Part shown: positions 28,687-39,624 of the stretch, piece after piece
Layout of the letters: each line of letters begins with the position of its first letter
Position numbering within the stretch: the stretch's first letter is position 1
Source: CAVXXD01 sp963765625
Lineage (GTDB): Bacteria; Actinomycetota; Geothermincolia; Geothermincolales; Geothermincolaceae
Assembly: GCA_963765625.1 (NCBI GenBank)
Contig: CAVXXD010000012.1
Location: 1 to 64,000 of the forward strand
Direction of reading: 5' to 3'
Length of the DNA: 64,000 bases
Made by a program: the position numbers and the translations under genes
Notes under the pieces: generated by a model
The model's input: only the letters and a program-made list of their open reading frames with translations
The model's database searches: none
What the model was told of the DNA's origin: nothing

Positions 28687-29352
28687 ATGCTGGTAGATAT
28701 GCACGTGCACACCACCACCTCTTCCCCCTGCGCCTACATGGACCCCGCTTCCATGCTGGATTGGGCCCAACGTACCGGGCTTGACGCCGTCTGCGTCACC
28801 GAGCACGACGAGGTGGAGGGAGCCCGGGTAGCCTGGGAACTGGGCCGCCGCAGGGGTTTCACTGTTTTTCGCGGGGTGGAGATATATACCGACCTGGGGG
28901 ACATGCTCGTCTTCGGCCTGCTCGAGGACGCCCGCCGCCTGCAGGTGCCCTACCGCGAGCTGCTGGCCGAGGTGCACGAGGCGGGCGGCATCGTCATCCC
29001 CGCCCACCCCTGCCGCGGTTTGCGCGACCTCCACGCCATCCTTGGTGAGGCGAACGCGGAGGAACTCCTCACCACCTGCGACGCCGTGGAGATCCTCAAC
29101 GGCGGGACGGCGCGGGAGAACAACGACATCGCGGCGCGAGCGGCGGAGCGTTACGGCCTGCCGGGCATCGGGGGGAGCGACGCCCACCACCTGGTTCAGA
29201 TCGGGCGTTGCCTGACCGAGTTCGAGCGGGATCTCCACGACGAGGCCGACCTGATCGAGGAGGTCAAAGCGGGGCGTTGCCGGGCCCTCTACATGGAAGA
29301 AGCTCCATCCCTGCGGCTTCCGGGCTTCGGGTCCTGGCCCGGGACGGCCTGA
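28687..29352 (+). CDS. PHP-domain metal-dependent phosphoesterase
   Basis: The 221-residue protein shows the PHP metal motifs in order: DMHVHTTTSS, VTEHDEVEG, RGVEIYT, IPAHPCRG, EILNGG and GGSDAHH. It probably hydrolyses a phosphoester, such as histidinol phosphate-like or nucleotide substrates, with a trinuclear metal centre. Length matches stand-alone TrpH/YciV-like PHP proteins, slightly short. The start ATG 28687 has only a weak GAAGG upstream. Intact frame. It follows the membrane protein gene by 37 bp and may be cotranscribed. Confidence 0.88.
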   Translation: MLVDMHVHTTTSSPCAYMDPASMLDWAQRTGLDAVCVTEHDEVEGARVAWELGRRRGFTVFRGVEIYTDLGDMLVFGLLEDARRLQVPYRELLAEVHEAGGIVIPAHPCRGLRDLHAILGEANAEELLTTCDAVEILNGGTARENNDIAARAAERYGLPGIGGSDAHHLVQIGRCLTEFERDLHDEADLIEEVKAGRCRALYMEEAPSLRLPGFGSWPGTA

Positions 29353-29365
29353 GCCGAGTTGCGAG

Positions 29366-29416
29366 GTGGAGGGTGTGGAGGGTGTGGAGGTTGGTGACAG
29401 GCACCTTGTGGAGGTG
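29366..29416. repeat. GGTGACAGGCACC-type element
   Basis: GGTGTGGAGGTTGGTGACAG then GCACCTTGTGGAGG, preceded by a partial GTGGAGGGTGTGGAGG. It occupies most of the spacer between the PHP gene and the large surface-protein gene. Confidence 0.65.
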
Positions 29417-29490
29417 ACGCTGGTCATGATTGACCGGCCGTTCAAGTGATAAGGTTGTATTTAACATACACCCGGCTTAAGGAGGTCGTC

Positions 29491-32400
29491 TTGGAGAACC
29501 GGAAAACCGGGGGCCGCCTGCTAGCGGCCCTCCTCGTAGTGTTGTTGCTTTCGTCCCTGTTTACTATCATCGCCACCCGGCCGGCGCAGGCCGGCTACGT
29601 CAGGTGGGTGGAGAACACCGGCAACCCCGTCTACGACCCCGCCGGGACGACCAACCGCGCCTACTACCCCTGCGTCATCTACGACGCCGCGAAATTCTCC
29701 GGCTACGGGGGTTCCTACTATTACAAGATGTGGTACGGGGACACCGGCGCCACGCAGTGGGAATCGGTGGCCTACTCCGACGACGGCATCAACTGGACGA
29801 ACCAGGGAACCCTCTCGGGTATAGCCGCCGGCGGTTACCACGCCAAGCTTCTTTTCTACCCGGGCGGGTACAGCGGCACCGGGGGGACCTACTTTTACAG
29901 GATCTGGTACTGGGACTCCGACCCCTTAGTACTGTACAGCATCAGCGCCATGCGCACGGCGGACTCAGCCGACGGGGTCAACTGGGCCAACGACCGGGCC
30001 TTGACCCAGGACGCTACCTACCAGCTGGTGACGGGGGTCGGCACGGACTGGAACTACGGAACTTACGGCCCGATAGAGGTCTTCTACAATCCGTCGGCGG
30101 GCAATATCGGTGCGGACCCCTTCAACTACACCTATGCCATGTACTACGACGCAGCCACCGGCGCCAACGAGGTGACCGCCCTGGCCTACAGCACCGACGG
30201 CGACAGCTGGACACGCTACCACGAGGCTCCCTACGCCAACGCCCCCATCGTGGACCACGGTATAGCCGGGGCATGGGACAGCGGCTTCGCCTCCGCGGGC
30301 ACAGTCATACGCGAGTCCGCGAGCGTATGGCACTTCTGGTATTCGGGTGGGCAGGGCCAGGTGGGGGACGGCATCGGTTACGCCTCCTCGACGGACGGCA
30401 TCAACTGGACCAAGTCCGCCGGCAACCCCCTTCTTTATAAGAACGACGGCGTCGCCTGGCGCGCCGCCCGCACTTATACTCCCATGGTCATCTACAGCCC
30501 CACTCGCTTCGATGGCCACGGCTCGGATGCCGTCTTCCGCATGTGGTATAGCGGGCGGGATATCCCCGGCAGTCCCGCTAATTTCGCCATCGGCACCGCC
30601 GAGCGCTCCAGCATCATCACCGTCGGGCCATCCGGCCGGGACTTTACCACTATCCAGGCGGCCATCGACGGCGCCTACGACGGGGACACCATCCAGGTGG
30701 ACCCGGGCACCTACCACGAGTCCCCACGCATTAACAAGGAACTGACGGTGGTGTCGGTGTCGGGAGCGGCCTCCACCATCATCGATTACGGCGACCCCTA
30801 CGTGGTGCAGATCCAGAGTGGCAACGTCACCTTCGACGGCTTCACCGTTACAAATCCGTCCTACACCGGTGGCTCGGACGCCTCCGGCATCGTGGTCAGC
30901 GAATTCGCCGCCACCTCCGACGTGCTCATCGCCAACTGCGTGATACACGACATCGGCACTATGGACCGCTCACCCGTCACCTACGGTACGGTGGGCATCA
31001 ACCTCGGTCAATGCCACGACGTGGAGGTGGACAACTGCGAGATCTACAATATCGGGAACGGCTATGCAGGTGACACCTGGGCCCAGGGCATCTCCATCTG
31101 GGGAGGGGACGCCGGCAGCCAGGCCACCAACATCTACATCCATGACTGCGACGTCTATAACGTGACCTCGCCCGGCAGCGTGGACTCGGGCATCGGCATC
31201 CAGGGCAACGTCTCCGGCATCGTCATCGACAACAACACCATCACCGGCACCGGGGAGTACGGGGTGGACACCTGGGATATCTGGGGTGGCGCATACAGCC
31301 CCACCATCATCACCGGCAATACCATCTCCGGAGCGGGGGTCGCCGGCGTGAACATGGTCTACCCCGGCGACAACCTCATCACCGCCAACACTTTCAACGG
31401 TTGTGCCATCGGCATCTTCATCCCCGGCAGCGGTGACGCATCCAGCCTGCAGTTCAACAATTTCAGCGGCAACACCGACGCCATCGACAACGAGTCAGTC
31501 AACCTCATCGACGCGAGCTGGTGCTACTGGGGCGACACCCACGGGCCCAGTTATGACTCGGTGTCCTACGGGGAAAGCTTTTCCGGCAGCCTCACATGGG
31601 AGCCATACCTCTCGGTCCCCTACGGCGGCACGCCACCGGCCACTCCCATCCAGGTGGCCACGTTCTCGCCCCTGCCGGCCGGGGCGAGAGGCTCCGCCTA
31701 CTCCATCGACTTCGCCGCTTCGGGCGGCACCGTTCCTTATGGCTGGTTCACCTACAAAGGGTCTCTGCCGCCCGGCCTGACCCTTTCGGACGCCGGCACC
31801 CTTTCGGGCACTCCCACCGCGGCCGGCGACTACACCTTTTACATCGAAGCTTCCGACGCTGTCCAGGCCGACTTCAAGATCTTCACCCTGCACATAGAAG
31901 AAGCCTACGCGGTCATCGCCGCGACGGCCGGAGCGGGAGGCTCAATCACCCCCTCCGGGGCCGTCTCCGTCCTGGTGGGCGCGGACCAGTCCTTCACCAT
32001 CACCCCCGATTCCGGCTATCACGTGAGCGACGTCCTGGTGGACGGGGTCTCGGTGGGACCGGTCTCTTCTTACACTTTCACTGACGTCACCACCCCCCAC
32101 ACCATCGGCGCCACCTTCGCCGTCGATACGCAGACCGTATACTTCGCCGAGGGCTACACCGGCGCGGGCTTCCAGGAGTACCTCTGCCTGGGCAACGCGG
32201 GGATCGAGCCTTTAACGGTGGAGGTGACCTACCTGTTCACCGACGGCACCACCCTGGAGCGCTCCTACGTGGTCCCCGCCCTTTCCCGCCTGACCGTCAA
32301 CGTCAACTCCGAAGTGGGGCCGGACCGGGACGTCTCCATCAAGTGCGAAGCGGACGCCCCCTTCGTGGCCGAGCGCCCCATGTACTTCGACTACACCGGC

Positions 32401-33432
32401 GCCGGTGAAAGCTGGACCGGCGGCACCGACGCGGTGGGGGCGAGCGGCACCTCCGATACGTGGTACTTCGCCGAAGGTTACACCGGGGCAGGCTTCGATG
32501 AATGGGTCTGCGTGCTCAACCCCGGCAATGTGGAAGCCTCCCTGACCTTCAACTTTCAGACCCAGGAAGACGGGTTGGTGGTGCCGGCCGGGAGCTATAC
32601 CGTCCCCGCGCACTCCCGGGCCACCTTCAAGGCCAACGACCTGCTGCAGGGCCGGAGCTACCAGACTTCTTTAAAACTGGAGTCCGACCAACCGGTGGTG
32701 GCCGAGCGGCCCATGTATTTCAACTACCAGGGAACGGCGGCCTGGGGCTGGACCGGCGGACACGACGTGCTCGGAGTGCCGTCTCTGGCCCGCGGCTATT
32801 ACTTCGCGGAGGGGACTACGAGGGCGGGTTTCGAAGAATGGCTCACGCTGCAGAACCCGGGTGGCGAGGAGATAATCGTGAGTGCCGTCTACAATCTGGC
32901 CGTGGGCGAGCCCGTGGCCCGGGAGTACCAGGTCCCGGCGGGCTACCGCAGCACTATCAATGTGGCTGACGAAGTGGGCGACGGGCAGGATGTCTCCGTC
33001 TACCTTTCTTCCAGCTCCGACTTCCTGGCTGAGCGGCCCATGTACTTCGACTACCAGGGCACGGGTTCATGGGGCTGGACCGGCGGCCACTGCGTCATCG
33101 GCGCGGTCTCGGCGGGAACGACGTGGTTCTTCGCCGAGGGCTACACCGGGGCCGGCTTCGAGGAGTGGCTGTGCATCCAGAACCCCGGGAACCAGGAAGC
33201 CGTGGTGGTAATAACCTACCTGCCGGAAGGGGGAGCCCTGCCCGTCACCAGGTCCCACACCGTGCCGGCTTCCTCCCGCTACACCGTCTACGTCAACTCC
33301 GATGCCGGCGAGGGCATGTCCATCTCCTCCATGCTGGTCTCGGACCAGCCGGTCATCGTCGAGCGACCCATGTACTTCAATTACAACGGTGTCTGGACCG
33401 GCGGGTCCGACGTGGTGGGCTTTATGCCCTGA
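29491..33432 (+). CDS. Large secreted protein: propeller, beta-helix, Ig-like, B-repeat and four WYFAEG modules
   Basis: Start TTG 29491 follows AAGGAGG with 5-6-base spacing and places the signal peptide (ENRKTGGRLLAALLVVLL, cleavage after ARPAQA-like TRPAQA) at the N-terminus; GTG 29446 would add 15 residues. 1,314 residues: a GH43/five-blade-like propeller (~32-370; YYYKMWYGDTG, FRMWYSGRD), a right-handed parallel beta-helix (~372-700; FTTIQAAIDGAYDGDTIQVD, NosD/pectate-lyase-like), a putative Ig domain (~715-805; GLTLSDAGTLSGTPT), an InlB B-repeat-like domain (~808-880; DSGYHVSDVLVDG), then four modules starting near 32141, 32461, 32797 and 33121. Frame intact throughout, making it the best reference for the family. 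Sugar binding or polysaccharide cleavage is plausible but not shown. Confidence 0.88.
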   Translation: MENRKTGGRLLAALLVVLLLSSLFTIIATRPAQAGYVRWVENTGNPVYDPAGTTNRAYYPCVIYDAAKFSGYGGSYYYKMWYGDTGATQWESVAYSDDGINWTNQGTLSGIAAGGYHAKLLFYPGGYSGTGGTYFYRIWYWDSDPLVLYSISAMRTADSADGVNWANDRALTQDATYQLVTGVGTDWNYGTYGPIEVFYNPSAGNIGADPFNYTYAMYYDAATGANEVTALAYSTDGDSWTRYHEAPYANAPIVDHGIAGAWDSGFASAGTVIRESASVWHFWYSGGQGQVGDGIGYASSTDGINWTKSAGNPLLYKNDGVAWRAARTYTPMVIYSPTRFDGHGSDAVFRMWYSGRDIPGSPANFAIGTAERSSIITVGPSGRDFTTIQAAIDGAYDGDTIQVDPGTYHESPRINKELTVVSVSGAASTIIDYGDPYVVQIQSGNVTFDGFTVTNPSYTGGSDASGIVVSEFAATSDVLIANCVIHDIGTMDRSPVTYGTVGINLGQCHDVEVDNCEIYNIGNGYAGDTWAQGISIWGGDAGSQATNIYIHDCDVYNVTSPGSVDSGIGIQGNVSGIVIDNNTITGTGEYGVDTWDIWGGAYSPTIITGNTISGAGVAGVNMVYPGDNLITANTFNGCAIGIFIPGSGDASSLQFNNFSGNTDAIDNESVNLIDASWCYWGDTHGPSYDSVSYGESFSGSLTWEPYLSVPYGGTPPATPIQVATFSPLPAGARGSAYSIDFAASGGTVPYGWFTYKGSLPPGLTLSDAGTLSGTPTAAGDYTFYIEASDAVQADFKIFTLHIEEAYAVIAATAGAGGSITPSGAVSVLVGADQSFTITPDSGYHVSDVLVDGVSVGPVSSYTFTDVTTPHTIGATFAVDTQTVYFAEGYTGAGFQEYLCLGNAGIEPLTVEVTYLFTDGTTLERSYVVPALSRLTVNVNSEVGPDRDVSIKCEADAPFVAERPMYFDYTGAGESWTGGTDAVGASGTSDTWYFAEGYTGAGFDEWVCVLNPGNVEASLTFNFQTQEDGLVVPAGSYTVPAHSRATFKANDLLQGRSYQTSLKLESDQPVVAERPMYFNYQGTAAWGWTGGHDVLGVPSLARGYYFAEGTTRAGFEEWLTLQNPGGEEIIVSAVYNLAVGEPVAREYQVPAGYRSTINVADEVGDGQDVSVYLSSSSDFLAERPMYFDYQGTGSWGWTGGHCVIGAVSAGTTWFFAEGYTGAGFEEWLCIQNPGNQEAVVVITYLPEGGALPVTRSHTVPASSRYTVYVNSDAGEGMSISSMLVSDQPVIVERPMYFNYNGVWTGGSDVVGFMP

Positions 33433-33515
33433 CAACCGCGTCTAACCCCATATGTCCTGCCAACATGGGATAATCATGGTTGATAAGTAGGGCAAGGGAA
33501 AGGAGATAAAGGGAA

Positions 33516-34150
33516 ATGAAGAAAGCCAAAGCCCTCGCGGCGCTGGCCCTCGTTCTGGTCCTGGCCCTGGTGGCCTTCTCAGCCGCGGGGTGCGACGAGA
33601 GCAGCAAGACGGTAGACACCGGGACCACCACCGACACCAGCCAGGACACGGGTGACCAGGACGCCACCCAGACCGGGCAGGATACCGGGAACGGCCCCAT
33701 CGAACTGACCCTGTACTTCATGGGCGCCACCCCCACCAGCTTCTTCCTACGGCAGAGGACCGCACCGTCCCCTACACCCAGGGCGGTGGCCCGCGCGGCG
33801 ATGGAAGAACTGATCAAGGGCCCGGCCGACGGGCAGCTCGCTCCAGGCCATTCTGCCCGACACCGTCAAGGTACTGGACGTGAGCATCGCGGACGGCGTC
33901 TGCACCGTCAACCTGAGCAAGGAGATACTCACCGACAAGGCGGCCCAGGGCGGCGCCGGCGCCGAGGTGGAGGCGCTTGGCCCTGGATTCCATCGCCAAC
34001 ACTCTCACCGAGTTCTCCACCGTCCAGAAGGTCAAGCTGCTCATCGAGGGCAAGCAGAGCGGCGTGGTGGACGGTTTCCACATCGAGGATTTCTGGGGGC
34101 ACGTGGGCCTGCCCGAATATCTCGAGCGCGACATGTCCCACGTCAAGTAA
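33516..34150 (+). CDS. GerMN-domain lipoprotein (frame broken)
   Basis: N-terminal lipoprotein signal MKKAKALAALALVLVLALV with lipobox AFSAAGC, then a Thr/Asp/Gln-rich linker (DTGTTTDTSQDTGDQ). After ~33740 the frame breaks several times; corrected, it reads a GerMN fold: ELTLYFMGAT, AEDRTVPYTQ, MEELIKGPADGQL, AILPDTVKVLDVSIADGVCT, VNLSKEILT, and a C-terminal VDGFHIEDFWGH. GerMN domains occur in spore germination and cell-envelope lipoproteins (GerM, LpqB). The start follows AAAGGAG, and the gene ends TAA 34148-34150, right against a palindromic element. Confidence 0.8.
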
Positions 34151-34152
34151 AC

Positions 34153-34226
34153 TGGTCAGGCCCCAAATTTAGTAAGCTGAGGCGGGCTGCGAGTTCTTTG
34201 ACGAACTAAATTTGGGGCCTGACCCC
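34153..34226. repeat. REP-like palindrome, GGTCAGGCCCC type
   Basis: Exact 20-bp arms: GGTCAGGCCCCAAATTTAGT at 34154-34173 and its reverse complement at 34205-34224, with a 31-bp centre. It begins two bases after the stop of the GerMN gene. Confidence 0.75.
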
Positions 34227-34318
34227 AATAGTTGACCGCGAATTGATAAACCCCGGCCTTCTCTAATATTAGAGGCGGACATGCTAAAGGCTGAGGCAAA
34301 CTCCAGGAGGAGAATCCA

Positions 34319-35267
<949 letters not shown>

Positions 35268-35288
35268 AAGAAGGAGGTACGCCGGCAT

Positions 35289-35805
35289 TGGTCTACCAGC
35301 GACCTCGGGCTTCGGGATAGTGCTGAACGTCCTTGCCCACCTGATGATAGAGGGCCTGTTCTTCCTGATGCACAGGAGCTCAAGGGTGGACGGCCCGGAG
35401 CTCCGCTTACTCAATCGTCAGCGTCGTTCCAGCTCCTGGTGATTTTCGTGGCCCCCGTCATCGCCGGGGTGGGCGGCGCATCGTCGTCGGCGGGAGCACT
35501 GAGAGCGGAATCCGCTGGAGGACACGGGTTACCGCCTGCGTGTGCTCGCTGTCGTTGCACGGGTCGATCGCCAACATCTACATGGCCGTCATCTTCGAGC
35601 GGCAGTCACCGGGGCATCTCTCTGATCACCGGCAGGCCCAGGCCGACAGGCGGGTCGACCCGTCTCACGCCCGGGCGGGCGCATCAGGAAGAGGGCGCGG
35701 AAGAGGTCGAGCCCGGCGGCCAAGCCGCCGCCCGTCCGGTGCGCGGCTGCCCCAGGCTGCAGAAGACCCGCCCAGCCCCGCGACGCTCCAGAGGCCGGGC
35801 TTCGC
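35289..35805 (+). other. Unassigned stretch with possible frame-broken membrane-protein gene
   Basis: Between the MoxR stop and the DUF58 start lie ~540 bases. GAAGGAGG (35269-35276) follows the MoxR stop, and a TTG at 35289 could start a protein. Readable pieces in different frames include GIVLNVLAHLMIEGLFFLMH, VIFVAPVIAGVGG and HGSIANIYMAVIFERQSPG, all hydrophobic or membrane-like. No single frame joins them, but the surrounding genes carry many indels. I do not recognise the product. Confidence 0.3.
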
Positions 35806-37083
35806 ATGCGGCTGCCCCGCCTGGACCTGGAAGCTCTGGCTGTACCTGGCCGGCGGGGCGCTGTCGGCCGGGCGGCCTGGGCCAGCCTCCAACCCCCTGC
35901 TCTACTTCCCCGCCTGTGCCGTGGCGGTGCTGCGTGGTGGTGGAGTACTCCATCGACCTCTACGCGGCCGTGCAGATGCCGCGGATCGAGATGAGGCGGG
36001 AGGTGCCGCCGGTGATGGGCGAGGACGACTCGGTCGAGGTGAAGCTGGTGCTGCGCAACAAGGGCGGCACCGTCAACAACCTGGTGCTGGTGGACCACTT
36101 CGCGCCGGAGGAACGACCCTACCGGGAGCGCAGGGTGGTGGTGGGCAGCCTGCCCGCCGGCGCCACCGGCGACCTACACCTACGAGGCCAACTGCTGGGG
36201 CGGGGCGTCTGGCGGGTGGGCCCGATGGAGCTGCGGCGGGAGTCCCCCCTGGCCATTTTCAAGCAACCGCGCGAGCACCTGGAGTCTTCGCTGGTACGGG
36301 TCTACCCCCACCTCTACCCGTCGCCTTCCTGGAGCCAGGCCCTGGGCGGGCCGCGGGAGCGGGTGGGCCTGGGCACGATCGACAAGGCCGGGTGGTCCAG
36401 CGAGTTCTCGGCGTCCGCGAATATCAGCCGGGCGACCCGCGCCGCCTCATCCACTGGCCCTCCACCGCCAAGTGCATGACCCTCATGGTCAAGGAACTGG
36501 AGATGGCGGTGGACTTCGACCTCACCGTGGTCATCGACCTGTACCGCTACTGGTCAGCGGCGGCAGGGAAGCACACGACTTTCGAGTACTGATCAAGATA
36601 ATCGGAGCGCTCTGCCGGGACATGCTCCGGAAATGCCACTCCCTGAACGTGGTGGCTCTGGGGGACGGCATGCGCGTACCTCGAAGTGCTCCGCGGGGCC
36701 TGATGGACTTCCCGCTGATCCTGGATTTCCTGACCGAACTGCAACCGGACGGGCAGGTGCCCCTGGAGCTGACCCTCGAGCAGCCTGCAGCGCCGAGGCT
36801 GAAGAAGCGACTCCACCCTCGTCGTCCCCCTGCAGCGGCCCCAACCACATGATGGTGGAGGTGCTCTCGCTCCTGCAGGCGGAGGGCATGGAGCCGCGCG
36901 TCCTCCTCTTCGACGTCACCTCTTTCCAGGCCTCACCGGAGAATGAACCGGTGGAGGCACTGGTGGAGGAGACGGCCTACCTGGACCACCCTGGAGGCCT
37001 TGCGCGCCCGCAACTTCCGGGTGGCGGGGGTCAACCGGGAGATGGGGCCGTCCAGGCCCGTCTTCTATGGGGGGTGGGGATAG
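35806..37083 (+). CDS. DUF58 family membrane-anchored protein (frame broken)
   Basis: Start ATG 35806 (MRLPRL) leads, after a frame change near 35825, into two membrane segments (WKLWLYLAGGALSAG and NPLLYFPACAVAVL). A beta-rich domain follows (EMRREVPPVMGEDDSVEVKL, LRNKGGTVNNLVLVDHF), then the DUF58 signature VREYQPGDPRRLIHWPSTAK and a VWA-like fold (MAVDFDLTVVIDLY, VPLQRPNHMMVEVLSLL). Corrected length is ~426 residues, standard for the family. Ends TAG 37081-37083 and overlaps the next gene's GTG by one base. DUF58 proteins work with MoxR ATPases; the client is unknown. Confidence 0.85.
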
Positions 37084-38784
37084 TGGCGGAGAAAGCGAAT
37101 AAAAGGAGGCCTCTTCAGCGGCTTCCGGGAGATGTTCGCGCGCCTGGACGGCAAGCCCGAGCCGACCCTGGAGAAGACGCGCGAGCTCACCCTGCTGCAC
37201 TGGGGGACCCTGGGCCTCTACCTGCATCGGGTGCCTGGCGGTGGCGGTTCCTTTCTCGGAAGTGGGGTTCTTCCCCTTGCTGGCACTGGCGACGGCCGGC
37301 GGCTTCTTCTACTCCTGGCGCCGGGCGGGCAAACCGCGCCGCAAGGAAGACGTCTTGCTGGGGCCTGCCGTCGCCTTGGTGCTGATCTGATGATCTACGT
37401 GATCAGCCTGGGGCGAGTCTACACCGCGGCCAACGTCGCCACCATCGTGGCCGCCGCGGCGGCGTGACGCGGGGTGTTGTGAGTCTTACCGGCTCAAGCG
37501 GGCCCGCGACTACCGCGTGGTCCAGTGCGTGGCCGGGGCCATGGTGCTCCTCTCCACCCTGAGTTTCAAGGCCGTGTGCCTCGCGTTCATCGCCCTTGTA
37601 CCTGATGCTGCTGCTGCCGGTGGCGCTCCACTCCAACCTCGAGCACCTGCGCCGGCGCGAGAAGAGGGGCAGCCTGACCCAGGCCGTGCAGGGTAAGGGC
37701 GGGGGTCCTGGCCAGCTACGTCCTGCCCGCGCTGGTGGTGCTGGCCGCCGCGGCCCTGTTCTACCAGGTGATCCCCAAGCCCCTGAGGGACTCGTCGGGC
37801 AAGGCCACAAGCGAAAGGGCTACGGGTGGCAACAAGTCCACGGACGGCAGTGGGTCGGGAACGGGCAGCAGTGGTTCCGGGACGGGCGGCGGATCGGGAA
37901 CGGGGAGCGGCGGGTCGGAGTCGGGCGGCGGGTCAGAGTCGGGGAGCGGGTCGGAGTCGGGCGGCGGGGATGGCCTGGGGGACGGCGACAGCTCCGGTAG
38001 CGGCTCAAGCTCGGGGAGCGGCGGGTCGGAGTCGGGCAGCAGTTCCAGCGGCGACAACGACAGTGGCAGCGATTCCAGCTCAGGGAGCGGGTCCAGCGGC
38101 AGCGGTAACTCGGGCAGCAACGGCAACAGCAACAGCAACGGCTCCGGGTCTGGATCTGACACGGGCGCTGGGGAAGCGGCAGCGCCGGTAGTGAAAGCAC
38201 GAGCGGTGGCAAGGAAGACCCCAGCCGCCCGATGGTCAGGGACGAGAAGCCTGCCATGAATGAAGAGGAGAGCCGGAACATCAACCGGACGATCTACATC
38301 CTCGTCTTCGCCGTGATACTGGCCCTGCTCATCGCCGCGGCCATTTATTACATCCGTAAATGGCTGGCCGGACGCAAGAAGGAGAAGGAGCCCGAGCACG
38401 CGGAAATAGCGCGTCGCGCCGCTTTCAATGCCAGGAAGCCGGGGGAGTTCGTCTGCCTCACCTACGCCGCAATGTGCGGCGAGCTGGCCAGGCTGGGCTA
38501 TTCGCGCGCGCCTTCGGAGACCCCCACGGAGTACCTGTGGCGCATCAACGACCGCGTGCCGTCGGTGGAGAAAGAGGCGGGGAACATCACCCGGGCGCTG
38601 ATGGACGTGCTCTACGCCGGGCAGGTCCCGGAATCCGGGCGTCCTGACGCAGCTGGACGCTCTCCTCACCCAGGTCCGCGGCAAAGTAGCCGCGCGTCTG
38701 GCCGCCGAAGCCGTTGCCGGGAACATCCCGCCCCCGGCTGTGCCGGGCAACATCCCTCCGCTGTCCGCGCCGGGAAGGCCTTAG
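37083..38784 (+). CDS. TgpA-like membrane protein with DUF4129 end; transglutaminase core not found
   Basis: GTG 37083 overlaps the DUF58 stop (TAGTG). Corrected reading gives a TgpA/DUF3488-like N-terminus: REL-TLLHWGTLGLYL, FFPLLALATAGGFFYSWRRAG, LMIYVISLGRVYTAANVATI, YRLKRARDYRVVQCVAGAMV, LYLMLLLPVALHSNLEHL, ending in the helix SYVLPALVVLAAAALFY. Then ~130 residues of Gly/Ser repeats (~37830-38190; GSGSGTGSSGSGTG type) follow, one membrane helix (TIYILVFAVILALLIAAAIYY), and DUF4129 (CLTYAAMCGELARLGYSR, TPTEYLWRI). The Cys-His-Asp transglutaminase core that normally lies between is absent. Frame breaks near 37105, 37230, 37465, 37595, 37705, 38200 and 38640. Confidence 0.7.
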
Positions 38785-39236
38785 CTTCTCTCGGGAAGTC
38801 CTCGTAAGCAACCTCAATAAGCAACCCTGTCTTTCTTATCTTTCGCCCCCCATGCGCCGATATAGACAATAGCGGGCAATAATTTTCATATACGGATATC
38901 GGCGTTCCCGCTGGAGGAAAAGGGGGTGATGCGGAGACCGGGAGGGGCCGGAGTCATCCGGAGCGAAGAAGGGCGACGCGGGATTACGTTCATTCCATTC
39001 ATACCCTGGTTATCTTCATGATCACGAGAGTACGGCTCTCGCACCCGCAAGCCCCGCCGGCGCCCGGGGGACCTCACCGGCCTCAGCCACAAGCCGGAAG
39101 GCGCGCATATCTTTCCCCGCAAGGCCGTGCCGACACGGCAAGTTACATACGTGTCATATAACGGCCGGAGGTGAAGTTTACCCGAAAACCAGGGGGAGGC
39201 CGCGCGCCGCGGAAAGGGCGAGAGGGGGTGAAAGAT
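38785..39236 (+). other. 452-bp intergenic region, nothing firmly assigned
   Basis: No conserved gene is seen. An ATG at 38929 preceded by GGAGG and AAAGGGGGTG opens a 30-codon frame, too short to support. Several GC-rich hairpin possibilities lie between 39020 and 39170 (e.g. GAGAGTACGGCTCTC at 39026), so a structured leader for the downstream gene is possible. I looked for a c-di-GMP riboswitch, which often precedes pilin-type genes, and could not match its consensus. Confidence 0.3.
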
Positions 39237-39611
39237 ATGAACGAGATGAACCCGAACTACTTCGTGCCGGTAGAGAAGAAGAAGCGTAGCGTCGGGCGGA
39301 AGATCGCCTGGATCGTGATGGTGCTGGCTGTGATAGCGGTGTGCGTGATCATTGTCATACCGGTTTTCGTAAGCGAGCAGCACCCACCTTGTGGGGGTGG
39401 TGCGTGCAAGGACAACCTGCGTACCATCGACGGGGCCATCATGCAGTACCGGGCCGGCAGCGACGCGTACTGCCTCTACACGTCCGGCTACGTGCCGGAA
39501 CTACTGAAGGAGTGGCCGGCGTGCCCGACGGATGACCGGCCTTACGTCATCATAGTAGACGGTCCAGGGGAACCGCCGCGCGCCTACTGTCCGAACGGGC
39601 ACACCTACTGA
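39237..39611 (+). CDS. Small membrane protein with pseudopilin-like outer domain
   Basis: 124 residues. Start ATG 39237 follows GAGGGGGTG; an in-frame ATG at 39171 would add a basic extension. N-terminus MNEMNPNYFVPVEKKKRSVG is cytoplasmic, followed by one membrane helix (IAWIVMVLAVIAVCVIIVIPVF) and an outer domain (CKDNLRTIDGAIMQYRAGS, YVPELLKEWPACPTDDRPY). NLRTIDGAIMQY resembles the N-terminal helix end of ComGC/type II pseudopilins, with Cys residues possibly disulfide-linked. No prepilin peptidase site (G/A-FTLIE) is present, so it is a relative rather than a standard pilin. A terminator follows. Confidence 0.6.
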   Translation: MNEMNPNYFVPVEKKKRSVGRKIAWIVMVLAVIAVCVIIVIPVFVSEQHPPCGGGACKDNLRTIDGAIMQYRAGSDAYCLYTSGYVPELLKEWPACPTDDRPYVIIVDGPGEPPRAYCPNGHTY

Positions 39612-39624
39612 TTATCCATGATGG

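Noticed and set aside
29491..33432. Assignment as a pectate lyase or sialidase
   Set aside because: Only fold-level repeat patterns (beta-helix, propeller) are visible; no catalytic residues could be identified.
37830..38190. Gly/Ser codon repeat tract as a non-coding satellite
   Set aside because: The frame stays open and joins membrane and DUF4129 domains, so it is a protein linker.
38929..39021. 30-codon frame with a ribosome-site-like upstream sequence
   Set aside because: Composition is repeat-like and no homologous or structural feature supports a real peptide.
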